Translations under genes and position numbers: made by a program
NCBI GenBank assembly: GCA_023974075.1
Contig: CM043785.1
Coordinates: 19,193,169 to 19,257,168, forward strand
Direction: 5' to 3'
Source of the DNA: Chaenocephalus aceratus
Taxonomy: Eukaryota; Chordata; Actinopteri; Perciformes; Channichthyidae
DNA: 64,000 nucleotides
Shown: piece after piece, positions 10,923-22,055 of the stretch
Numbering within the stretch: the first letter of the stretch is position 1
How the letters are laid out: every line of letters begins with the position of its first letter
Notes under the pieces: model-generated
Databases searched by the model: none
What the model saw: the letters and a program-made list of their open reading frames with translations, nothing else
What the model was told of the DNA's origin: nothing

Positions 10923-13900
10923 AAGGTTTTAGAAATATTCCCAGCTGGACAACACACATGCACACATACACACTTAAGACTTTCTCTCCTTTCTTAACAT
11001 GTCACAAACACACACACTTACGCAGATGCCCACAGGCACACATTTACACACTACATGCCAAACAACACAGCACATGCGCCCTTTGACTTGCAAACAATAT
11101 ATTCTACCGCCTTTCCAATCTTTATTACGCACACACACTTAGACTTGCAAACAGCCTTCCCTCCCTCCCTTTCTTCCTCCATCATCACACACACAACCAC
11201 TATGCTTTCTGTACAGTGTGTGGGACAGCTGCCAGTGCACCCACATGCATCCCACTGCCCATTATAATGCACACATTGTGGTCAAATCCCCCTGGATCAG
11301 GAGTGGGCTGACAAGCGCCTCACTGTGCCTCAGGTCCCTCCAGATAAGCCATTGTAAGCCTTTCAGTATCACAATATATGCTCCCCCTTCTACAAGGCAG
11401 GATATGGGTCATTGGGTCAAAGGGACTAAGTGCTGTGTATTACATAGGAATTATGAATGTGCCTCCCCTCTCCTCTACCACAGATAATCACCTGCAGATT
11501 ATCCCTCATTGAATGCTGCCCTTAATCAAACTCTGCTTAGGGAAAGTAGACGATGTATGTTAACGTGTTTTGGTGAAGCTTGAACATGAGCGGGATCGGA
11601 TCACTGCTAATCAGCAACATTGAAACACTTCGACGTGTTATCCCGGGCGACCTGGGAGATCTCCTGAAACAAGAACAAGCTATCTGACCTGGGTTAAATG
11701 AACAAAACAAGGCCCCCAAGTACTCAGGGTCAAGTTAAGGAGGCATGCGTAGGACATGAACATTAGCATGGACAAACGACCTCCTACCACGATAACAAAT
11801 ATTTTAGATTGATGTTAGGGTTTATCATTCTGCGTATAAGTCATTCGTCCTCCATAATTTTCACAATCTTTTCTCTTTCACTATTTTGTCTCTGTCTCTC
11901 TGTACTGTCTCCATGTTTTTGGAATATTTTATCACTCCGAGATTTCTGCTCTTGACTTTTATTGGCATAATTCAACATTTTGATAAATATGCCAAAAAGC
12001 CGAACTCCTTTCTAATGTCCTGTAATCCACAACATAATGTAGAAGTGTCAAATTGTGACGTTTTTCTGGAATTATTTCTGGACCTGGGAGTTCAGCTCTT
12101 TTGTGTATGAACATGGACACCCCCTTCGAAACTATTACAGTCCATAACATTGACTTTATTGGTGCTTATCTGTGATTACAGTACGTGCATCTACATAGTT
12201 TTGGCCCATAAACATAAAGTAACTGAAAGCAAAACCTAATAAAAACTTTGTCCATGTCATAAAGCGTGGATATTCACCTTTTGACCCACTGTTGGATGCA
12301 GTTCTTCCCTTCTGAAGAGGGGTATTGAAAATGATGATAACGTCTGATTAATGGGCCAATTACATTCACAACATGAGAATAGAAGGCCTGTTGATAAAAA
12401 AATAAAATAAGCCGATCACCAAAATGTGAAACGGGAGCTGGGATTAATTTAACATGTGACACACCATTTATTGTTGTGATTTAGTTATTATGTTAACCAC
12501 AATCACCAGTTGTACAGTATTTACAGGAAATTTCTTGGAGACAGGAAGTCTACAGAAACGCACAGTTTTACTCCTTATGTCAGGCGTAACCAGATGACTG
12601 AGCACAATCTGGCTCCGGTGTAAGATTAGACGATTTAAACCCTCCTGTTTTTATGGCCAGGTTGTGTGCTCTCTGTCTGTCTCGTTCCCCCTCTCTCTCA
12701 TCTGCTTCGGCATTCCTCCCACCTTCGTAACTGTGCATGTGACCTGGTGAGGAGCAGGGGTCATGGGCCAGTGGTGAGGGGACGTTGATATGGGGGGGGG
12801 GCAATGCAGGGTCTCTAAGCCCTTCTTGTTATGAGCAGGGCCCCCCTGTCTGCCGTCTCTTTCAGTGGGGGAACTTAAATGAACTCCATGGGAGGGCACG
12901 GCACTCCGTTGCGGGCGTCTGCTTGCACAACCCCACCCCAAAGCTGAGGAGGGCCGCCAGCCATCTGCGCCTTTTGTCTAAGGAGGGGGATAGCTTCCCC
13001 ATTTATTTTCCATATACCCCTTCAGACACACATACACCACTTCAAGAAGGACAGCTCACAAGAGTTGCCAGAGGTAAAACATCTCTACAAGGTGCAAGAG
13101 ATCCCACACCTGCCTGTCTCGCTATCAGTTCTACCCATCTCTCTACATCTTAAGAAAAAAGAAAGAAATTATTCATATTGAGGCAGCCATTTTCCTCTGC
13201 AGCTGGCTGTGATCAGCTCTGCCCCATCTTTCATGCACCCAGTATGAAATATCAACGTTTGCCTCATCTTTCTTCTCCCCAGACTCTCCCGTCACACTGG
13301 CACACAATGAGAGGCAGTGTTTTTCTGGGAGTTGCCGATTGACTTGCGAAATTGCTCACATAGCTCATTGTCTCTGCCCAGACTTTATTGGGGGAAAAAG
13401 ACCGGACACACACCCCCCTGAAAGATAATGTTTGAATTATTCAGTGGAGCAATAATATCTAACCAGAGTCGTTTTCAAGCTACAGCGGATTAAAATTTGT
13501 ATATTGACTGTGATGCAAAGACTTAAAAAAGAAAAAAAAGAAAAAAACTCTTCCCTGTTGACATCCGCGGCTTAACCCATAACAATTTCCTGCGGGAGGC
13601 CGAATGGATGAAATAGTGGGAAAAAGTGACATCTGACATGTAATCAGCCATGGAAATGGGACACTAAAGGCCCATTCCACTTTTTTTAAACCTCCCTGGG
13701 AGTAAAATATCACAGAGCAGGGTTCATGACCACAGGGCTGAACAATACACATCAAATCACCATTCAGGAGCTACACGAGTGGGAGTTAAATAGAGGAGAG
13801 CCATTTTCTTTTGATAAAGCACAGATGTTGTCGGGAGACATATTCAAACCTATAACCGGGGTGCAAGGCTTGCTATAGGGGCTTCTTCGTCTGTGCTTGT

Positions 13901-14500
13901 GTGCATGAGACTGTCTGATTGTGTTTGTGCTTTATGTAGATCAGTCCCTCAAAGCAGCAGAGCGCACACGTGCACACGCGCCTTAAACATTAACACATTA
14001 TGCTTGCCTGGCACCAGCAATCTCCACATGCCCATAAGTCCTCACTCACCCGCTTCCTCACCCCCATCCAGCCCCATTGTCTGTCTGGGAACAGCTCAGT
14101 GAAAGGAAGACCTAGTTTTGGCTGTAGAGGTTGGAGGACCCTCTCCACCACTCTCTCCCTTTGGCTCCTATTGATTGGCTGGGCCTCCTCCTCGCTGGAG
14201 GCCCATCCTGGACCTACTTACCCAGAATGAGCCAACTGCTAAAGTTACCCTATTTCTACTGTGGGTCAATAGGAGAACAAAATGTCTTAGTCCAAAAGTA
14301 CATTTTAGACATAACTTCTTATGTCTAGTGGAGATAACATTATTACTATTACAACAACTGTTAGAACCTTGTCTTTCTGAAGGTTTTGCAATGCAAATGG
14401 CAGTAGAGTTAGACTGGTTTCCACGATTTAAGTCAGTTTTCATGTACATGAAGCATTACTTGCAAATAGCCAGTAAAGCTTTTGGCTGCCATTTTGAGAG
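10921..14500. other. Intergenic DNA, no gene seen
   Basis: Mixed unique-looking sequence with a C/A-rich part to 11280, a G10 run near 12793 and an A-rich/GAAAAA tract near 13527-13548. No coding exon, tRNA or rRNA was recognised. Confidence 0.55.
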
Positions 14501-14504
14501 GGGT

Positions 14505-15727
14505 CTGCCTGCAGACCTCCACTCTCAGGACAGTTCCGGTGCAGACCTCCACTCTCAGGACACCTCCACTGTCAGTACAGGAAGTGCACGCAAAGAATTC
14601 CAAAATAAAATCACCACTATCAGTACAGTGCCACTTTCCAAACTGGAAATGCACGCAAATACAAAATAAAATCGGATCGTGACGGATCGTGACACTTAAT
14701 ATATGTATATATCTATATAAATATATAGATATATACGGACACCTTGTATTGTAGTTACTATCAGTACAGCCGCAGCGCCACTTTCAGAACAGGAAATGCA
14801 CGAATACAAATACAAAATAAAATCGTACTGACACTTATACATAAAGTATATATCGATATATATAAAAATAGGGACACCTTGTATTGTTTACTCTCAGTAC
14901 AGCACCACTTTCCGAACAGGAAATGCACGCTAATACAACATAAAATAGCACTGACACTTATTATCTATATATATATATCTATATAGATATATATATTTAT
15001 TTATATAAATACGACAACTTGTATTTTAATTACAGCCGCTAGACAACAGTGGAAGGTTCAAGAAACAACCGTGTTTGCCGGGTGCACCGCGGCGGAGGTG
15101 GAGAGGTTCCAGCTGGGAACCTCCACCCCGCTGCGGGACCCGTGGGACCCCTGAACGGTGCGTCTTGGTCACGCTTCATATCGGCCGGCACGGAGGCCCT
15201 CCGACAGTGGGTCGCGTTTGCCATTCGATCAGTGAGAGGAGAAAAATGCAACAAAAATGGTCAAAATCCGTTAATATATGGATGGGGGGGGGCTGGACAC
15301 AGGCCGTGGGGGGACACCCGAGACCGGGCAATGTCCCCGGTAGAAACCGGGTGAAATAGCCAAAAAATAATAAAACCGGGGAAAAGTGAAAAAAAGTGTC
15401 CGAAAATAGGCACTCGTGAGGCGGGCAGAGTCCCCTGTCAACTCCCGTTACATTCCTCCATGGTGTCATTTGAGCGAAAAACTTTTACGAGAACCAGGCT
15501 GGGGGGGTCAAAAGGGCTTGACCAAGGCCGACCCAAAGTGCACGGTGGTCGGACTCATCACCTCCGTGATGAGTCTCCATTGTGATTTGAAAACTTCCAT
15601 CAAACGAGTCCTTCGGTGGGCGGGAAAAAAACGCGTCAGAATCGTCACTTCCTGTACTGACAGTGGAGGTGTCCTGAGAGTGGAGGTCTGCACCGGAACT
15701 GTCCTGAGAGTGGAGGTCTGCAGGCAG
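14505..15727. mobile_element. Non-autonomous DNA element with perfect 82-bp terminal inverted repeats
   Basis: Bases 14505-14586 are the exact reverse complement of 15646-15727 (82 of 82 by eye). Each arm itself contains a 21-bp direct duplication (GCAGACCTCCACTCTCAGGA plus C) 30 bp apart. The 1,059 bp between the arms hold AT-rich tandem repeats (14617-15035) and a GC-rich segment with no transposase-like frame. Direct GCCATTTTG copies lie just outside both ends (14487 and 15738), but not immediately next to the arms, so a target-site duplication is not proven. The superfamily is unknown. Confidence 0.75.
14617..15035. repeat. Internal tandem repeat, about 127-147-bp units
   Basis: Three units share a head (CAGTACAGnnCCACTTTCC, then AACAGGAAATGCACG) and an AATACAAAATAAAATCG-like segment. 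Each continues with CTGACACTTA, an AT-only stretch of TATATA/TCTATA palindromes, and GGGACACCTTGTATTGT. Unit heads fall at about 14631, 14778 and 14905. The inner end of the left 82-bp arm contains the same CAGTACAGGAAGTGCACGC head. Confidence 0.75.
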
Positions 15728-16919
15728 GCTCCCATGGCCATTTTGGAGTACATTTCAAAACCCCCTCTGCTACTCTTTAAAGCTGTCGGAGCTAAAATGG
15801 ACTCACAAGAAAACTGTGACAATGTGCCCTCCATCAAGAAATATTATCACATTTTTGAAAAACAAACCAGCTGAACGAGCCATTTTGGAGACAAGCAGAA
15901 AGGTGTACAATATGCCTGTGATGGACTTACCCAAGATGTCAACCTGAATCGGCAGTGAAAACAAGTTCAAAGATAAAGTCAGAAGCAAAAACATGAGCCA
16001 CTATCACCTGGTGAACAAGAAAGAAAACAATGATATAAAGGAGCAACACTGTTCCTGTAAAGCAGTTAGTCTTTGTACACTGTTAATCTCTTTAAAAAAA
16101 AGCTTAGCTAGCTAGCATAGCATAGTGGTACCACTAACAAATGTTGTGTTAGCGTACGCATGTTATCTCCACACAGGGCCGCCCCTCCCTACAGGCAGAT
16201 CATGCAGACTGCGTGGGGCCTCACCTCTTTGCTATCTCTTATGGCTCTTTGAAGGGAGACGGATCTTATGGCTACGTTCCTTTGCGGGAGCCGTTCAAAA
16301 GAGACGTTTATTTTTTTAAGTGGGCGGGGTTACTAGGTTTATCTGCGAAATATACCTTTTATTATTCAATCAAATTGTTACAATGTGAGGTGCAGGTGAA
16401 AAAACAATAGCCTACGTGGAGAGAGGGTTTTCTTTCCAAAAGAAACAGGCGTTTTATTTCTTAGCCTTCCATATTCTTTTACAGGAACAGAAAACCTCAT
16501 GCCTGGTGCTGGCCAATCAGGTCACGGTTCTGAAAGCGGAGTGAAGGGTTGAATACAAAATTAAACACTGTTGTCTACATTTAATAAAACCCTAAAGGCT
16601 TAAGTAAATTCATAATTGCATCAACATAAATATGGTACCTTCAAAAACAACAAAGTCTGCTTAAAACGGATAATTTGTAACCTAATTGACACTCATATCA
16701 CACATTTCCTGACCAATCACGTCCCAGACTCCGCCTACACCTACGGCACATATAAGGAGTACTTTGGAGGCGTGCTCCCCCTTTGAGCAATGGTGATTAT
16801 TTTGTGATTGTGTGTTATAAAGACTGATTTAGATGCATGTTATTAATTTGTCTATGTAAACTGTTTTTATAACTTTAACTGAGATAAAGACAACTCTGAA
16901 GAAACATGTACTACCTTTC
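15728..16919. other. Intergenic DNA with possible hAT-like fragment
   Basis: At 16174-16330 the sequence CAGGGCCGCCCCTCCCTACA is followed by a GGCTCTTTGAAGGGAGACGG block and its partial inverse GGGAGCCGTTCAAAAGAGAC. The first block resembles hAT termini of fish and the second the GAGCCGGCTCTTT block at 18700, but no complete element is seen. GCCATTTTGGAG occurs at 15738 and again at 15880. No gene was recognised. Confidence 0.35.
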
Positions 16920-17256
16920 TTAAAGGTGGGGTAGGTAAGTTTGAGAAACCGGCTCGAGATACACTTTTTGTTATATTCCATGGAATGCTCTTAACATCCC
17001 GATAGCAATGAATATCTGAAGTGCTTTGACAACAAATCCATAAAAAACGTCAACAGTGGAAGCTGTAGTACTGTAAAAAGCACGACCAATCATTTTAGCC
17101 GGCCCGGCTAAAATAACTGGATGGCCTACCTGCCTGTCAGCCTGTGCACAAACTTATCTCGTGCCCTCATTGGTCATGTGCGCGTTCGTGTGTGTTGGAG
17201 GAGGGGCTCTGTAAGGAAATGGCAGATTTCTCCAAAATTACCTATCCCACCTTTAA
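16920..17256. mobile_element. 337-bp MITE with TTAAAGGTGGGGTAGGTAA ends
   Basis: The left end reads TTAAAGGTGGGGTAGGTAA followed by GTTTGAGAAA. The right end, reverse complemented, reads TTAAAGGTGGGATAGGTAA followed by TTTTGGAGAAA. These are near-perfect inverted repeats of about 29 bp. The outer TTAA on both sides may be a TTAA target duplication. There is no coding capacity. It abuts the gypsy pol remnant at 17325. Confidence 0.8.
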
Positions 17257-17324
17257 CAAACAAATAGTTAAGCCAAAATGTTAGTGAGGGAGTGTGTGCG
17301 CTTCCTCACATTTCACAACTCCTC

Positions 17325-18300
17325 CCCCTCTGGCTTGCACAGGTCAGGCAAACGAGAAAGATAGTCAGCTATAAGGTTATTCTTACCGGGACAATACTGT
17401 ATGGTGAACTGGTATGGCCGGAGGGCTAGGCACCAATGTAGAATCCTTGCATTCTGATGCTGCTTAGATTACATCCACTTCAAAGGTCTGTGGTCTGTCT
17501 GCAACACAAACTCTCTTCCAAGAAGGTAATACCTCAATGAATCTATAGCCCACTTTATAGCCAGTCCCTCTTTTCCCAGTCAAACAGTTTCTTACTCAGG
17601 AACAGTAGGCTTCTCTTCGCCAGGCTCTCCTTGGGCTAGCACTGCTCCTAGTCCAACACCAGAGGCATCAACTTGCACAAGAAATTGTTTTGTGAAGACC
17701 GGGCTCTGCAACACAGGAGCTTGACAGATCTGCCTCTTTAATGCCTGGAAGGCATTTTCACACTTTTTTGTTAGATCAGTAAGTGGGGCAGCTAATGTAA
17801 CAAAGTGGGGAACAAACCTTCTGTACCACCCCACCAGGCCTAAAAAGGACCTCACTTGCTTCTTTGTCTGGGGTCTGGGTATTACCTGTATGGCCTTTAC
17901 CTTCTCCACTTGTGGTCGTACTTGCCCACGTCCAGCCAGGTATCCAAGGTATTTCACCTCCTCTTGAGCCCAGGAACACTTGTTGGCATTCAGGGTTAGC
18001 CCGGCTTTCTGTATCTTGCCCAACACAGCTTTAAGATGCTGCAGATGTTCTTCCCAGGATTCACTGTAGATTACCACATCATCTAGGTAGGCTGCTGCAA
18101 ACCTGGTGCAATCACTAAGACAATGTCCATTCATCTTTGAAAGGTTGCAGGCACTCCATGAAGACCAAAGGGTAGTACAGTGTAATGAAACAAACCCATT
18201 CCTGGAATCTGAAAAGCTGTATACTCTTTGCAGGCTGGTTCAAGAGGCACTTGCAAGTAACTTTTACAGAGGGCTATTGTTTTGACTAATGATTCATATG
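17325..18300 (-). pseudogene. Broken Ty3/gypsy pol: reverse transcriptase and RNase H
   Basis: Reading from 18300 down, one frame gives RT palm sequence KSYLQVPLEPACKEYTAF followed by LPFGLHGVPATFQR. The frame then shifts near 18130 into AAYLDDVVIYS, which holds the catalytic YLDD, then KYLGYLAGRGQVRP, FLGLVGWYRRFVP, and QVDASGVGLGAVLAQG at the start of RNase H. After a stop near 17592, the 17325-17590 stretch still encodes RNase H/tether residues (LQTDHRPLKW; YCPGKNNLIADYLSRLPD). Protease, integrase and LTRs are not seen. Short length and at least two frame breaks make it dead. The order of motifs is diagnostic of Ty3/gypsy. Confidence 0.88.
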
Positions 18301-18673
18301 TGTACACATATACATATATCACTTAAGGTTTGAAATGAAATGAAAGACTTACATTATTCAATACATCCTTTGTACTGAAGTATTCAAAAGTAAAAATTAA
18401 ATTTGTAATATAAATGATTTGCTGTGGCCAATTGTTTAAAAAAAAAAGCAGATAGCAACACCACAAACTGACAACAAATCTTTGCTGAGCCTAAAAATAA
18501 TCATAAATAAATAACATAAGGAAAATAAATATATTGCAATGCTGCATCCAACAGTCTCTAATCGTATTACATTACATGTCACTGCATTCATGCACGGAGC
18601 ACCCGTAGCACGGAGATCATCATATCATTATGTCTTGTATTACTTAACAACAACAAAAAACAATAACAAAAAA

Positions 18674-18763
18674 TGGCTCGTTCGCGGGCGCGAGCCGGCT
18701 CCCGTCGTTCACTTAAAAGAGCCGGCTCTTTGAGCCGACTCGTTCGCGACCGACACATCACTA
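18674..18763 (-). mobile_element. hAT-like transposon terminus (GAGCCGGCTCTTT palindromes)
   Basis: On the minus strand the segment reads GTGATGTGTCGGTCGCGAAC, then GAGTCGGCTCAAAGAGCCGG and a GAACGACGGGAGCC block. This succession of GAGCCGGCTC palindromes is seen in abundant fish hAT-type non-autonomous elements. The opposite end was not located, so this is a fragment. Confidence 0.5.
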
Positions 18764-18765
18764 TT

Positions 18766-19035
18766 CTATTGGTAGTATGTTTCGTGCCTGCACGAAATAA
18801 TAACAAATTAGAAGGAAAAAAAGATTTTAAAAATACAGATTTCAGTATGCTGAGCCCCATTTATTTTCCTCACGGACGGCAAAAAAAGTCTGACATTATA
18901 CAATTTAAAATAAAAACAATAATCGTTGCTTGATATTGAATAAGAAAATATTTGTATGAACCACACAGCTTCCGGTCTTCCAAGACCCGACCGGACAAAA
19001 AGACGTGGTGCAGGCACGAAACATACTACCAATAG
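18766..19035. mobile_element. 270-bp element bounded by perfect 28-bp inverted repeats
   Basis: CTATTGGTAGTATGTTTCGT plus GCCTGCAC at 18766-18793 is the exact reverse complement of 19008-19035. The interior is AT-rich and non-coding. It lies immediately beside the hAT-like terminus, so it could be a separate MITE or the subterminal part of a nested element. Confidence 0.65.
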
Positions 19036-21710
19036 AAATACATTGCTTTTAACGTCGTTCTGTGTGACACGAAAATAATGGGAACATCGTGTTGGTGAAC
19101 ACGAATCAATAGATTCAATTTATTTTGTGACTATAACACGAAATGCCTTGAGACTGGGTTGGTTCTGCACAATAAACGGCCGGTCTGCATTCATAGACAA
19201 AACTTAGCAAAGGCTGTGGCATAAGCAATAACACTGGAGCTTTCACTGTAACACATGTGATTTTCTGTGTGAAAGACAGTTATAGGATATAAAAATGCAA
19301 ACAATGAAATTATTTACAATATTTTGATATTGTTTTAAAGTGGTCCCATGTTGGCATCTTGACTTTTTTAGTCTTCACAGATTAAACAACCGAACATTCC
19401 CATCCCCAACATCTTTGAAAACGGAAGCCAATCAGCTGATGGTCAACTTTCAGTCTATCGTTTCTTCGATCAATTTGACTTAAATTATGTTTTAGTTTAG
19501 ATTTAGGATTAAGTTAGGATTTGATAAATGGTTCAGGTTTCATATGGTTGAGGTTGTCTCTAAGGGTCCTTCATAAGGATGGACATTCATGGACGTCTGT
19601 TTGTGTTTGTGTAGTGGGGACACTTGATCTTAATCACCATGGTTACCAAGAGGATAACAAACAGCATGTTGTTGCAGTCTCAACCCTAATTTAATTGTTA
19701 AGCTTTTATCTGCGTCAGAGTTCTCCGATCTTTCCCATCCTATTTGTATGTTTGCCTTGACTCTGCCAGATATGAGATTGGAGATTGAACATCACAAACA
19801 CTGAACATGTTTTTCCTCTGATTATCACTTGCGTGACCCAGGCACTCTGTAATACTGAATTCCTGGAATTTATTTTGCTGATGGCAGCATTGAAGTATTA
19901 GACTGATAAGGGTTTAGCTGCTACAGTCATGAGTTTATGGGGCAGGGTCTGCAAGTGCCAAAGACCTTTTATAGGCAATGTGTGTATGTGAGAATGTGTA
20001 TCTGTGGCTATGTTAATGCGTTTGGTATGTACAAGTCTATGTAATATATGCATGAGTCTACATTCCCTTAAGTTTCAATGAGGCCCCCTCGGCCCTCCAG
20101 CTCCCCTCCTACGCACACACACCACACACACACACACATACACAGACGCACAATACTACAATAAGGGCACTAAATGGGGCGTTCAAGCTGTCAGGGTGAT
20201 GAGTGCGGAGCGGGAGTTTGGCTCCAGATGACGATGTTGTAAGGAGGCCACTGAGGTTCACACCCCTTCACTTTCAAGATGATTCATTGGTTATTAGTCT
20301 CCTTTGCTCGCTCTGAGCCTCATCACAAACGCAAGTGAGCTAACAGACTTGGCCGTTAATGATAGCTGAGTGAGGGATTATCATTGTTTGTTGTAAAATG
20401 TCAAAATTGCTCACAATTTAAAGCGAGCACAAGGGTTTTCTAATAAAACACAGTGCTGAGAAATGTTGGTAACTGTCAGTGTATGAGATTATACAAGAAA
20501 TATTGGCCAGCAGGGAGATTAGTCAGATAACGAGACTTCCTGACCATCATGGGCTTTGATCAGATGACACACAACTGTGCAGTTTATTGTATGGCTCAAG
20601 GAGAACGTCCATTCCAGTTAACTACCTTAGACATACACCTGCTCACATCCAGTCATGATTTTCACCTGGAGCCAAACAGGAAATGATGTGCCTCTGTTTC
20701 TGCTTTTCTTTTGTGTCTTCTTGCTGAGGGACACATTGGCTTTTTACATAGATTGTCCCAGGTCGTGTGCTTTGTTTCAGCCACTGAGCCAGCCTGTAGT
20801 CATTCATGGACAGCCACTAAATTAAAACATACTTGATACTGAGGAGGTCTTAAAAAGCTTCATCAAAGGTACGGGGGAGTGGAGAGGTGGACAGGAGGTA
20901 TGGCCCTTCATTCTGTTATGGTATTTCCGTTACAGGTCCTGCACAGTCACACCCACACAGGTGTTCCCAATTACTCCCGCTGATCAGACCTCTAGATAAG
21001 CTGAAGTCGGGTTGAGATACACTGTGATGGACTTGTGGTCACATAACTCTATGTTGTGCTCCCCTAACAGGTGCAACAGGAGAATAAGGGAGATGTCTGT
21101 CAAGCCAAATGTGTGGAGCACACCCACACAGTCCTGAGCTGAGGTCTACAACACAAGTGCAAACACCTGTGTGGGTGTAGGCTACTGTAGGTTTTTTTTT
21201 TTTTATTCCACTAATTCATCCAAAAAAAGAAAAAATAATAATTCATGCACACAAAGATAAACAAAATTAGTAAAAGCGGGAGGGCTGAAGCATAGTTTAT
21301 GGGAAGTAGCCCTCCCGTGAATCATCCTAATACAACATTGGCATTATTGCGTCAAAAACGTATAGAAATTAAGGAGTACAAAGAAGTAAAGAAAACTGGA
21401 GAAAAAATAAATAAAAGTTAGGGCAAGAAATAAATAAATGCATAAGAAAACTATATATAGGGTCATTTTCTGCACATGTATAAGTACACAAATGCACTCA
21501 TATACTAGAGATGGGTGAGTCCTGATTCCCACAAATACACAAACAGTGTACTGCCGCCCTCACTAGTAGCTCTAAAATTTGAATTTATTTGAAGTTGGAG
21601 ACTATGTGCTCGTGTTTCACCGGTAGTATTTCTACGCTCTTGGTGACTCATATGACTCAAATGACTCGTATGATCCGGATCTCTTCAATGACTGACTCAG
21701 AAGACCCTGA
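19036..21710. other. Intergenic DNA, no gene seen
   Basis: Mostly unique-looking AT-rich sequence with a short CA tract near 20117-20144 and a T13-type run near 21193. No exon, RNA gene or complete repeat was recognised. Confidence 0.55.
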
Positions 21711-22055
21711 CGGCCCGTCCACACGGCGGCGTGCGTTGATTCTTCAACGCTTCTGCCCATTCACTTTGAATGGGGTGACGTCACGCTTTGCGAACTGCAT
21801 TGTGGTTCCGTCGCTTCGCTTCACTCGCATTGCTCGCTTCACTCGCATTGCTCGCTTCAAAAGTTGAGCAATGTTCAACTTTTGAAGTTTCAACCGAAGC
21901 GTCAGCCAATCAAATCATATGCCAGTACAAGCTCTAGCCAATCAAACCGTGTGCTTGTGTGTCCGGGGCGGGAGATTCATGTGATTGGTTGTTGGTCGAG
22001 TTTCCGACATGCCCGCCGGCAAGCTTCAACGCACGCTGTGTGTGGACGCTGCGTG
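21711..22055. mobile_element. MITE with GTCCACAC...GCGTGCGTTGA inverted ends
   Basis: Left end GTCCACACGGCGGCGTGCGT followed by TGA (21717-21739). The right end, reverse complemented, is GTCCACACACAGCGTGCGTT followed by GA (22026-22047). The 340-bp interior has an 18-bp tandem duplication TTCACTCGCATTGCTCGC and an 11-bp-stem hairpin (TCAAAAGTTGA/TCAACTTTTGA). It has no transposase. A PIF/Harbinger-type origin is possible but not shown. Confidence 0.65.

Noticed and set aside
13969..13974. Isolated CACGTG hexamers here and near 43508, 46734 and 55887 as regulatory sites
   Set aside because: Single hexamers are expected by chance in 64 kb. Only the clustered, phased group at 49846-49879 stands out.
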